Positions 15,835 to 22,606 of a DNA stretch of 23,415 bases are shown here, one piece after another. Both the position numbers and the translations under genes were made by a program. Origin of the DNA: an uncultured Elusimicrobium sp. (GTDB taxonomy: Bacteria; Elusimicrobiota; Elusimicrobia; Elusimicrobiales; Elusimicrobiaceae); assembly GCA_937891135.1 (NCBI GenBank), contig CALAFB010000079.1:1-23415 (forward strand), in the 5' to 3' direction. Under the pieces are notes generated by a model that saw only the letters and a program-made list of their open reading frames with translations, was not told the DNA's origin and searched no databases. Position 1 is the stretch's first letter. Every line of letters begins with the position of its first letter.

Positions 15835-15840
15835 ATTGTA
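15835..15840 (-). promoter_or_regulatory. Candidate -10 box for yajC-secD-secF
   Basis: On the minus strand TACAAT lies 27 nt upstream of the yajC ATG. The -35 region is weak (T-rich). No other promoter is seen between the genes of the operon. Confidence 0.4.
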
Positions 15841-15917
15841 GCATATTTAGAAGTAAAAAGCCCTATTTTAACGTCAGGGTACACCCAACTTATAAGTTTA
15901 ATATCAGCGTATTATAG

Positions 15918-15934
15918 GTCAGGTGCAACCTGAC
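15918..15934 (-). terminator. Small hairpin after prepilin C
   Basis: GTCAGGT and ACCTGAC form a perfect 7-bp stem with a 3-nt loop, 16 nt after the prepilin C stop. There is no U-tract on the minus strand (CTATAAT follows), so termination is uncertain. Confidence 0.4.
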
Positions 15935-15950
15935 AAAATGTCCCACGGTA

Positions 15951-16424
15951 CTAATCTTTATAAGGCAACGTATAGTCGTTCACGTTAAAACCCGGTTCCC
16001 CTCCACCGCCGAATGTAAAACTGTCTGAGGCCAGGGGTAAGGCTACAACCAGTCCACCGTTAGATAGGTTTTCTTGTATGTGTGTTTGTGTCGAAACGAC
16101 ATGAAGTGTACACGTATTGTTCCACACGCAAGGGCCTATGGTGCATGTAGTCCAACTAGTCGTCTCTGTACACGAAAAAGGGATATCTATATCCAGGTTA
16201 GATAACATCGCACACTCTGCACTTTGTGTTGTACCGCGCGCTAAATTGCACAAGCGTTGAGCCCGATTGATAGAGCGCAACAAGGTTTTTACTTGCACGG
16301 CGCGTGATTTTCTAACGGCCTTTTGGTACTGCGGCAACGCTACTGCCGCTAATATACCAATAATTAAAACAACTACTAACAATTCAATGAGGGTAAACCC
16401 TCGTTTTCTTATGTTATAAAGCAT
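15951..16424 (-). CDS. Type IV pilin-like prepilin C
   Basis: This 157-residue prepilin has a short basic propeptide MLYNIRKRG, cleavage after Gly9 and Glu14 as the mature Glu5. The helix continues to LPQYQKAVRKSRAVQ. The head domain has six cysteines (RLCNLARG, AECAML, FSCTET, TTCTIGPC, NTCTL) and ends DYTLPYKD. Its propeptide lacks the TRRGKTQ sequence of D and E, so it is a more distant cassette. AGGAG precedes the ATG. The structured leader copy C lies immediately upstream, so expression is probably controlled at transcript level. Confidence 0.9.
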   Translation of the reverse strand: MLYNIRKRGFTLIELLVVVLIIGILAAVALPQYQKAVRKSRAVQVKTLLRSINRAQRLCNLARGTTQSAECAMLSNLDIDIPFSCTETTSWTTCTIGPCVWNNTCTLHVVSTQTHIQENLSNGGLVVALPLASDSFTFGGGGEPGFNVNDYTLPYKD

Positions 16425-16470
16425 CTTTTATAACTCCTAATTTTATAGGACAGGTGTCCTTTTTTGTTGG

Positions 16471-16676
16471 GCCCAGCATAAAAAAACGGCTTATTATCAT
16501 GGGCTTCGATGCCTAACCCAATATAACAGCCGTGGCGTGCCACTATAAATGGCAAACACTCGGAACTTGCAGACGTCGACTTCTGCTTGTACCTAACACG
16601 GCTGTTCTTGGTACATCGGTTGCGTTAAAATTTAACGCACATGTCTGTACGCTTACGGTACAGTTCCAAAAACAGT
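16471..16676 (-). ncRNA. Pilin leader RNA element, copy C
   Basis: Minus-strand reading, with plus coordinates. P1 CTGTTTTTGG (16666-16675) pairs with CCAAGAACAG (16602-16611): one G-U, ten pairs. H1 CTGTAC/GTACAG is at 16645-16663. H2 GCGTTAAA/TTTAACGC is at 16622-16638. P3 CGATGT (16613-16618) pairs with GCATCG (16507-16512). P2 CAGCCGTG (16597-16604) pairs perfectly with CACGGCTG (16527-16534). P4 is a hairpin at 16562-16593, with one mismatch. P5 GTGTTTGCCA with TGGCACGC is at 16535-16559. The 3' end has AGCCGTTTTTTT (16480-16491), which can instead pair with ACGGCT to make a terminator whose stem also includes TTAT/ATAA. GCCCA/TGGGC (16500-16504 with 16471-16475) frames the U-tract in an alternative hairpin. 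This is the most diverged copy. Confidence 0.72.
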
Positions 16677-16739
16677 ATTAAATGGTTTGTTGTTTCCGTT
16701 TTTGCGGAGTCTTTTTAACCTCCTGCCTAAAGATAGTTT

Positions 16740-16746
16740 ATTATAG
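16740..16746 (-). promoter_or_regulatory. Candidate -10 box upstream of leader copy C
   Basis: On the minus strand TATAAT lies about 65 nt before CTGTTTTTGG, just behind the stop of the sulfatase-like gene, and the -35 is weak. Copy C may also be read from the upstream gene, because no clear terminator separates them. Confidence 0.3.
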
Positions 16747-16751
16747 CAAAA

Positions 16752-18488
16752 TTAGTCAGTTACAAACGTGGTCATTAGATTTAGTAGCGGTTTGTCTTGC
16801 GCGCGTTTGGAATGGAGCGGCACTACCTGTTGACCACCCGCCGTGGTTACCACGGCATAATCTTCTTTAATATCAAATACGCTGCGCCGGGCCTGGGTGT
16901 CAAAAATACTGTGCCCGAACATCCCGCGCGGCATTTCCATATTCAGCAAATCCAAAATAGTAGGCGCAATATCCAGTTGGGAGAGTAACTCACTTTGCGA
17001 CACCGGGGCCGTAATTTTTTCCTTTGTAATAATGATAAACGGCAAATTATCAAATTGTGGCTGATATGGGGTAAACAACGCGTTCGTCGGCGTATTGGCA
17101 TAGGCCGGGTGGTCCGGCATAATGAGCACAAGCGTATCATCATCAAACAACCCCTGTTGTTCCAAGCCGTTTAAAAACCGTTCCACGTCCTGCCCAAAGC
17201 GGGCAAATGCGCGCGGCAGCGTAGGGGTATCGTAAAATTTTTCGTCAATTTCCCGGTAGGTTTCGCCTAAATAATCCAGCCGTCCTAAGGGGGAGTGGGA
17301 ATCTACCGTCAAAATCGTTACAAACGTAGGCGTATTTTTATGGATGCGCAAATACTCCAGCGCATAATCAAACAATTTCCGGTCCAACAACCCCCACCAA
17401 CTTACATAATTTTTGTAATCTTCGCGCGTATTAAAATAGGTAGCCCCGATGACCTTGTCAAACCCGGCACTTTTAAAAATCAGATGTTCGTTCATATACG
17501 TTTCGTTGGCCCCGCGCAAGAAAGCCGTATGAAACCCGTGTTTTTGTAGTTCTTTTACAAATGAAAACGGGTAATTGTTTTCATACGCCAAGCGCACAAA
17601 CGGGTGGGACGTAAAAATGACCGACAATCCATATAACGTAGATAGCGACACGTGCTTAAGCGACACCGAGGAGTTGTTTTCATACAATTTATCCAACGGT
17701 GCGCTAGCCTCGGGCGGAATATTCATATTAAAATGGTGCAGGTATTTGTTGGAAAGGGACTCGCTGGCAATCAAAATCACCCGCATATAATTTTTGCCAA
17801 CCGGGGTTTGCCGGGCGGTAAAGACGTTGTACTCTTTGGCTAATTTTTGTATTTCAGCCGGGACATCTTTACGCATATGCGTCGCGGGTGGCTGGGTAAG
17901 TAAGGCCCGTACGGTATATACCGGGGAGGGGGGCATCATATACATACTGTAAAAATCAGCCGGAGCCGGCAGCAGCCACAGGGGGTTGGCCGCATATAAT
18001 AAAGCAGTCCCCGCGGCACACAGAAGCAACCGGTGTGCGGCCACTTTGCGGGGAGCCGTTTGGAAAAACAACCGTACCGCCCCGAAGGAAAACGCCGCCA
18101 GCAATACCAGGTAAGAAATCACCCGCCAGTCCGTCAAAAAATTATAATCGCCGCCTTGTAATGTTTCCAAATATTTAGCTCCAAACCGTTCCTTAAAGTA
18201 CATTAAAATCACTAAATCTGCCGTTAACGTCAGGTAGTAGATAAACGCACACGCCCCCAAGACCCATTTGTTTTTAAGCCCAATCAGTTGAAAAATAGAC
18301 AAAAAAATCCCTATAAATAAAAACTCGCACGCAAATTTGGCTCCTTCTGCCGGGAGTATATAAATGGGCTGCGTAATACCCAACTGGCTGAGCCCAAACC
18401 ACCCCAAAAGCACTACTGGCAGACTTAGTACAACTAATAGCTGCCACGATTGTTGAAAAGGTTTAAAAATCAAATTTCGCATAAACAT
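16752..18488 (-). CDS. Membrane sulfatase / phospholipid-head-group transferase family protein
   Basis: About 578 residues, with roughly five membrane segments in the first 180 and a large external domain of the alkaline phosphatase/sulfatase superfamily (LTA synthase or phosphoethanolamine transferase type). Marks are VILIASESLSNKYLHHFN (metal-binding Glu in the first strand), SLSTLYGLSVIFTS (region of the Thr/Ser nucleophile), TVDSHSPLG (His) and LIMPDHPAY (Asp-His). Relatives transfer phosphoglycerol or phosphoethanolamine to envelope glycans or lipid A; the substrate here is unknown. The nucleophile is not certain from eye alignment. I placed the start at Met 18488 or 18482 because the open frame further upstream would overlap the divergent gene and its signals. 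Neither start has a Shine-Dalgarno. A TATAAT box lies just before them, so translation may be leaderless. Confidence 0.82.
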   Translation of the reverse strand: MFMRNLIFKPFQQSWQLLVVLSLPVVLLGWFGLSQLGITQPIYILPAEGAKFACEFLFIGIFLSIFQLIGLKNKWVLGACAFIYYLTLTADLVILMYFKERFGAKYLETLQGGDYNFLTDWRVISYLVLLAAFSFGAVRLFFQTAPRKVAAHRLLLCAAGTALLYAANPLWLLPAPADFYSMYMMPPSPVYTVRALLTQPPATHMRKDVPAEIQKLAKEYNVFTARQTPVGKNYMRVILIASESLSNKYLHHFNMNIPPEASAPLDKLYENNSSVSLKHVSLSTLYGLSVIFTSHPFVRLAYENNYPFSFVKELQKHGFHTAFLRGANETYMNEHLIFKSAGFDKVIGATYFNTREDYKNYVSWWGLLDRKLFDYALEYLRIHKNTPTFVTILTVDSHSPLGRLDYLGETYREIDEKFYDTPTLPRAFARFGQDVERFLNGLEQQGLFDDDTLVLIMPDHPAYANTPTNALFTPYQPQFDNLPFIIITKEKITAPVSQSELLSQLDIAPTILDLLNMEMPRGMFGHSIFDTQARRSVFDIKEDYAVVTTAGGQQVVPLHSKRAQDKPLLNLMTTFVTD

Positions 18489-18569
18489 TTCATATATTAT
18501 AGTTTTTTTAGCGGTCCTTCGGAAGGCAGATGTGGGAGGACCTAGGTGCTCTTTGGGTCCAATGGCCCT

Positions 18570-18577
18570 AGTATACT
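18570..18577. promoter_or_regulatory. Palindromic AGTATACT, possible shared -10 box
   Basis: AGTATACT is its own reverse complement and gives TATACT on both strands, midway between two divergent genes (18488 minus, 18632 plus). Distances to the starts are 82 and 55 nt. Neither side has a good -35. A GGTCCT/AGGACC hairpin lies in the minus-strand leader (18512-18543). Confidence 0.35.
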
Positions 18578-18631
18578 CTTTTTTAATTCGGTAAAATATA
18601 TATAAATATATCAAAAGTAGGTAAGGAAAAT

Positions 18632-19693
18632 ATGAAAAAATTAGTAGTGTGTATGACGTTATTGTTAGTAGAAAATGTGGCTTTTGCACAATTCAAGCAG
18701 TTGACCAAAACCGCCCAAAATATGAAAAATTTAGAAGCCGCCGTTACGCGCCGTATCGTAGAACCTGCTTGGCAGGTACAGGTGCCTACGCGTTTTGTAC
18801 CGGGCGGACAGGTACGGCTGTCGCCGGTCAGTTTCCCGTACCGAATTACCCCGGTTACAGTGGTATTTATGGATAAAATATTAGCCAATAACCATAAACC
18901 GCTTACGAATATAGAAGTACTTAGTAAAGTGGGGAACCGTTTAGCGCGGGAAGAAGGGATGCGCTTTGTATTGGGGGAACACGCGGTAGGAAAGGCTTTT
19001 TATGAGGACCAATCTGAACTGGCACGTGATTTGGACCAATTTTATGAAGGAAAAGCCGACGAGTGGGTAGGCCCCGACGGCCATGTCGTTAAATTTTATG
19101 CGTTGCCGGTAGACGGTATTTTGTATAAACCGGTGGGGTATCAAGTTCCGGTGGTGTTAAATCCGAAGGACTATTTTGTAATTTATGATGTGCAAGCACA
19201 TACGGGCAAAATTGCCGATAATACGCCGCAAGTATATGACGGGTTTCTAACACGTACGCAGTATGAAGACAGACAACAACTGCAAGCCCAAACTGTGAAA
19301 AGTAATCCCGCAGCGGCGGCCCGCCCTTATTACGGAGTTAGTTATGAATATAAAAAAGGCTTGTATGCCAAAGACCGGGCGTTAAACCGTTGGAAGCAAA
19401 CCTGGTACGTTATGGGGTTACCGTGTACCTTTGCTTCCCAGCAGCAATTAGGCCAAGCCTTACAAGTATTTTATGATGAGGGATTAAGTACCAAAGTGCG
19501 GCTGAAAGACCAGCATAGTGTCAGTTATATTTTTGAAATCCCGGTTCGCGGACTTATCTATAAAGATGCCCATGGAAACCGCCACGAAGTCAATGGAGAC
19601 GAGCAAGTTTTTTGGTATCTGGACGACCGGCAAGGCAGCTTGATTAACCGCAGCGATTTTGAAGAAAACAACCTGTTTGAATTTGTAGAATAA
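18632..19693 (+). CDS. Secreted protein of unknown function with an internal duplication
   Basis: The protein has 353 residues with a clean Sec signal peptide, cleavage after NVAFA (residue 20), so it should be periplasmic, outer-membrane associated or secreted. I do not recognise the family. Two halves repeat. The pattern of residues about 121-195 (FYEDQSELARDLDQFYEG, then PVDGILYKPVGYQVPVV, then IYDVQAHTGKIAD) recurs at about 262-345 (FASQQQLGQALQVFYDEG, then PVRGLIYKDAHGNRHEV, then YLDDRQGSLINR). The repeat is roughly 85-95 residues long, with the shared core (V)xxxPVxGlxYKxxG. This suggests two copies of a small beta-rich domain. TAAGGA lies 7 nt before the ATG. A terminator follows. Confidence 0.75.
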   Translation: MKKLVVCMTLLLVENVAFAQFKQLTKTAQNMKNLEAAVTRRIVEPAWQVQVPTRFVPGGQVRLSPVSFPYRITPVTVVFMDKILANNHKPLTNIEVLSKVGNRLAREEGMRFVLGEHAVGKAFYEDQSELARDLDQFYEGKADEWVGPDGHVVKFYALPVDGILYKPVGYQVPVVLNPKDYFVIYDVQAHTGKIADNTPQVYDGFLTRTQYEDRQQLQAQTVKSNPAAAARPYYGVSYEYKKGLYAKDRALNRWKQTWYVMGLPCTFASQQQLGQALQVFYDEGLSTKVRLKDQHSVSYIFEIPVRGLIYKDAHGNRHEVNGDEQVFWYLDDRQGSLINRSDFEENNLFEFVE

Positions 19694-19720
19694 ATGGGTT
19701 AAAATCCTTCTATTTGAACT

Positions 19721-19753
19721 ACTCCCCCGGCCTAATTATGGTGCCGGGGGAGT
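19721..19753. terminator. Bidirectional hairpin terminator
   Basis: ACTCCCCCGGC (19721-19731) pairs perfectly with GCCGGGGGAGT (19743-19753) between the convergent ends of the secreted protein gene and prepilin D. T-rich sequence follows only weakly on either strand. Confidence 0.75.
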
Positions 19754-19789
19754 GTTATTCTATGGAGCCTAATTTAGTGGGGGGCAAGA

Positions 19790-20371
19790 CTAACATTCAT
19801 CTCCAGATGTCCACCCCTGGGGTGCCAACCCTTCGCATAATAATTTATAGGGAGAGTCATCCCCACAATACCCACAATATTTTTTCCAAGGTCCGTTGGT
19901 ACCGGTTTTATCAACGTCCATCCATATTTCCCATGGGTTGTGATCTATATCTCCGTTTTTAGCACGAAAAGCCGTTATCGTGCAGGTGCTACCACTACAT
20001 CTTGCTTGATAAGCAAAATGTTTACTACGGCATATTGTCCCGCTTTCTTGGTCACAAGTAAGCGCGCTTGCTACGTCTATATCTAATACGCTACATTTGT
20101 TAGTTGAATTTTCCACGCAACCTATGAACCATGTGGTGGTCGTGGGCATACCGCCATTAGTTAGTAGCCAGGCATCTAGGCCTTTTTGAGCATCACTTAT
20201 GAGTGTAAGTGCCTCACTCAGCCGGGCTTTTTCTACTGCTTTTTGATATTGCGGCAACGCCACGGCTGCTAGTATTCCAATAATCAGCACTACTACCAAA
20301 AGTTCTATCAAAGTAAAACCCTTGGGAAAACAACATTGCGTTTTACCCCGCCGGGTATTTTTTTCTTTCAT
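19790..20371 (-). CDS. Type IV pilin-like prepilin D
   Basis: This 193-residue prepilin has the propeptide MKEKNTRRGKTQCCFPKG, cleavage after Gly18 and Glu23 as the mature Glu5. The helix continues to LPQYQKAVEKARLSEAL. The head domain has ten cysteines after the helix (for example IGCVEN, NKCSVL, ARCSGSTC, KYCGYCGD, DEC), so it is likely disulfide-rich. The TRRGKTQ propeptide and its DNA are shared with prepilin E and with the remnant at 10669. CGGAGG precedes the ATG by about 8 nt. Leader copy D and a strong promoter lie upstream, giving a complete promoter-leader-pilin unit. Confidence 0.92.
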   Translation of the reverse strand: MKEKNTRRGKTQCCFPKGFTLIELLVVVLIIGILAAVALPQYQKAVEKARLSEALTLISDAQKGLDAWLLTNGGMPTTTTWFIGCVENSTNKCSVLDIDVASALTCDQESGTICRSKHFAYQARCSGSTCTITAFRAKNGDIDHNPWEIWMDVDKTGTNGPWKKYCGYCGDDSPYKLLCEGLAPQGWTSGDEC

Positions 20372-20417
20372 AAGTTACATCCTCCGATTTCATTTGCAAT
20401 TTACCCGTTTGAGGAAA

Positions 20418-20640
20418 ACGCCATAAAAAACGGCTGGTAGCATGAGGTCTATTCCAATTCCCCAACCATAACAGCCGCGGCTTGATACAAATACGTAATA
20501 AGCACTCGGCACAAAGCAACGGGTTTCGAAGGCCCGTCAGTTTGTGCCTTAATTCGGCCATTTTTGGATTGGAATAGAACCTTTAGTTTGCTAAAAGTAA
20601 TCCGTTTCTTAAACGGTTCCAAAAACAGAATAAAATTGTA
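20418..20640 (-). ncRNA. Pilin leader RNA element, copy D
   Basis: Minus-strand reading, with plus coordinates. P1 CTGTTTTTGG (20619-20628) pairs with CCAAAAATGG (20558-20567), two wobbles. H1 CCGTTT/AAACGG is at 20602-20616. H2 ACTTTTAG/CTAAAGGT is at 20579-20598. P3 CTATTCCAAT (20568-20577) pairs perfectly with ATTGGAATAG (20449-20458). P2 GGCCG (20555-20559) pairs with CGGCT in CGGCTG (20472-20477). P4 is a 41-nt hairpin, GGCACAAA/TTTGTGCC (20508-20548), with CCTTCGAA in its loop as in copy B. P5 GCTT..TAC/GTA..AAGC is at 20480-20503. The 3' end has CAGCCGTTTTTT (20425-20436), an exact alternative partner for CGGCTG. The transcript should begin near 20639, so the element starts almost at the 5' end of the mRNA. 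Confidence 0.8.
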
Positions 20641-20645
20641 TCTAT

Positions 20646-20674
20646 AGTATAATAAAAATGCCCTTTGTTTTCAA
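20646..20674 (-). promoter_or_regulatory. Promoter of leader copy D and prepilin D
   Basis: On the minus strand TTGAAA (20669-20674), a 17-nt spacer and TATACT (20646-20651) form a good sigma-70-type promoter. The following ATACAATTTTATTCTG is nearly the same as in copy B, so promoter and leader are conserved together. Confidence 0.75.
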
Positions 20675-20709
20675 GGACGAACGGCCGTACGGATACGCAC
20701 GTAATTTTG

Positions 20710-20715
20710 TATAAT
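20710..20715 (+). promoter_or_regulatory. Candidate -10 box of thrS
   Basis: A perfect TATAAT lies 73 nt before the thrS ATG; the -35 (GTACGG at 17 nt) is poor. It lies back to back with the leader D promoter. Confidence 0.5.
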
Positions 20716-20737
20716 TTAACTATCTTAAATAGAGGCC

Positions 20738-20777
20738 CTTGCGGGCTGGCTCGGTCATCGTGGCTGACAGCCGCAAG
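20738..20777 (+). promoter_or_regulatory. Hairpin just upstream of thrS start, possible translational operator
   Basis: CTTGCGGGCT (20738-20747) pairs with AGCCGCAAG (20769-20777) with one bulged G. An inner GTCA/TGAC stem (20754-20757 with 20765-20768) holds a 7-nt loop containing CGT. The ribosome-site-like GCGGAA begins at the base of the stem, 10 nt before the ATG. In E. coli, ThrRS represses its own translation through an anticodon-like hairpin in this position. The similarity here is only in outline. Confidence 0.4.
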
Positions 20778-20787
20778 CGGAAAAATT

Positions 20788-22542
20788 ATGTCAGAAAAAC
20801 TAGACTTACAAGTAAAACGCCACTCCTGCGCGCACGTCATGGCGCAAGCGGTGCAGCAGTTATTCCCCGGTACGAAGTTGGGTATCGGCCCGGCCATTGA
20901 AAACGGCTTTTATTATGACTTTGACTGCCCCAAGCAGTTCACGCCCGAAGATTTAAAAGCCATAGAGACCAAGATGAAAGAAATCATCAAGGCCCGCCAA
21001 AAATTTGAGCGTAAAGAACTTTCCAAGGCCGAAGCACGCGAATTTTTCCAAAAACGCGGCGAAACCTATAAATTAGAACTTTTAGAAGAATTGGAAGACG
21101 GCACGATTTCTATTTATGTAAACGGTGACTATGCCGACCTGTGCCGCGGCCCGCACGTGGAACACACCGGGCAAGTGAACAGTTTTAAATTAACGACGAT
21201 TGCCGGGGCCTACTGGCGCGGGGACGAAAAACGCCCCATGCTCCAGCGCATTTACGGCCTGTGTTTTGATAATAAAGACGAGTTAAACGCCTACGTCAAA
21301 CAACAGGAAGAAGCCGCCAAGCGCGACCACCGCAAACTCGGCCCGGAACTGGACCTCTTTAGTATTAACGACAATATTGGCCCGGGGCTGATTTTAATGC
21401 ACCCCAAAGGCGGGATGCTTCGCAAAATTTTGGAAGATTGGATTAAAGACCAAAACCTTTCGCGCGGCTATGACCTGGTCGTCAGCCCGCATATTGCACG
21501 CTACCATTTGTTTGAGATTAGCGGCCACGCGGGTTTTTATTCGGACAGTATGTTTAAACCTATGGAAATTGACGAAGAAAAATACCAAATCAAACCCATG
21601 AACTGCCCGTTCCACGTGGAAATTTACAAAACCCATTTGCGCTCGTACCGTGATTTGCCGCTTCGCTTTAGCGAACTGGGCACGGTATACCGTTACGAAC
21701 GCTCCGGCGCGCTGCACGGCATGCTGCGCGTGCGCGGGTTTACGCAAGATGATGCTCACATTTTCTGCACGCCCGAGCAGGTAGAGGGGGAAGTCAAGCA
21801 AGCGTTTGAATATGCCATGCACATTTTTAAGACCTTTGGCTTTGAAAAATACGCCGTGGAACTCTCCACGCGCGACCCGGAACACCCCGAACACTTTACC
21901 GGGGACCCGGCCGAGTGGGAACGCGCCGAAGGGGCCCTTAAAAAAGTGTTGGAAGAAAACAACATTCCCTACACCACCCACGCCGGGGAAGCGGCTTTCT
22001 ACGGGCCGAAAATTGACATTAAGGTAATGGACGCGATTGGCCGCTTGTGGCAGTTATCCACCATTCAGTTTGACTTCAACTTGCCCGAACGCTTTGATTT
22101 GGAATACGTGGCCCCCGAAGGCCGCAAACGCCCGATTATGGTGCACCGCGCGATGTTCGGCAGCATTGAACGCTTTACGGGTGTACTCATTGAGCACTAC
22201 GCGGGGTGGTTCCCGTTGTGGTTAGCCCCGGTGCAAATAAAACTCTTAACGCTCACGGATGACCAAATCCCGTTTGCGCAGGAAGTGGCTGCCAAAATGA
22301 AAGCGGCGGGACTGCGCGTGGAGCTGGATATTCGCCCGGAAAAACTGGGCTTAAAAATCCGCGAAGCGCACTTGCAGCGCATCCCGTACACGGCCATTAT
22401 CGGCAAGAACGAAGCCGCCACGGGCACGCTGACCGTACGCCTCAAAGACGGCACCAACACACAACCGCTTAGCGTGGATGACGTGATTGCCCAAATGCAA
22501 GAAGAAGTCAAAACGTTTAGTTTAAAGAACTTGCTCAAATAA
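20788..22542 (+). CDS. thrS: Threonyl-tRNA synthetase lacking the TGS domain
   Basis: The protein (584 residues) charges tRNA-Thr with threonine. It starts directly in the N2 editing domain (MSEKLDLQVKRHSCAHVMAQ), so the N-terminal TGS domain of the 640-residue E. coli type is absent. The editing site is intact (His12, His16, Cys119, His123 in HSCAH and CRGPH), so serine misacylation can be corrected. The catalytic zinc ligands are Cys273 (MNCPFH), His324 (DDAHIFC) and His453 (VHRAMFGS). The C-terminal anticodon-binding domain (from about 480, WLAPVQIKLLTL) is complete. The upstream 41-codon extension of the frame was rejected because it runs through the promoter and 5' hairpin. The ribosome site GCGGAA is weak. 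It is monocistronic, and a terminator follows. Confidence 0.97.
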   Translation: MSEKLDLQVKRHSCAHVMAQAVQQLFPGTKLGIGPAIENGFYYDFDCPKQFTPEDLKAIETKMKEIIKARQKFERKELSKAEAREFFQKRGETYKLELLEELEDGTISIYVNGDYADLCRGPHVEHTGQVNSFKLTTIAGAYWRGDEKRPMLQRIYGLCFDNKDELNAYVKQQEEAAKRDHRKLGPELDLFSINDNIGPGLILMHPKGGMLRKILEDWIKDQNLSRGYDLVVSPHIARYHLFEISGHAGFYSDSMFKPMEIDEEKYQIKPMNCPFHVEIYKTHLRSYRDLPLRFSELGTVYRYERSGALHGMLRVRGFTQDDAHIFCTPEQVEGEVKQAFEYAMHIFKTFGFEKYAVELSTRDPEHPEHFTGDPAEWERAEGALKKVLEENNIPYTTHAGEAAFYGPKIDIKVMDAIGRLWQLSTIQFDFNLPERFDLEYVAPEGRKRPIMVHRAMFGSIERFTGVLIEHYAGWFPLWLAPVQIKLLTLTDDQIPFAQEVAAKMKAAGLRVELDIRPEKLGLKIREAHLQRIPYTAIIGKNEAATGTLTVRLKDGTNTQPLSVDDVIAQMQEEVKTFSLKNLLK

Positions 22543-22561
22543 GATTGACTTGCAGAATCGT

Positions 22562-22589
22562 AAACAGCCCCCATAACCGGGGGCTGTTT
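22562..22589. terminator. Terminator of thrS, probably bidirectional
   Basis: AAACAGCCCCC (22562-22572) pairs perfectly with GGGGGCTGTTT (22579-22589), with a 6-nt loop and TTT on both strands. It lies between convergent thrS and prepilin E. Confidence 0.85.
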
Positions 22590-22606
22590 GGTGTGGAAAG
22601 TTTGAA

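Noticed and set aside
16471..16676. Leader elements as integron attC recombination sites of a pilin cassette array
   Set aside because: No RYYYAAC/GTTRRRY boxes or integrase gene are seen, the genes are not in a head-to-tail array, and the elements lie between promoter and ribosome site.
18489..18689. N-terminal extension of the sulfatase-like protein
   Set aside because: It would overlap the start of the divergent gene at 18632, and its residues do not look like part of the family.
20665..20787. N-terminal extension of ThrRS (possible TGS remnant)
   Set aside because: The 41 residues do not resemble a TGS domain and run through the -10 box and the 5' hairpin.
20675..20787. T-box leader of thrS
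   Set aside because: The region is only about 110 nt and has no T-box sequence or terminator/antiterminator pair.
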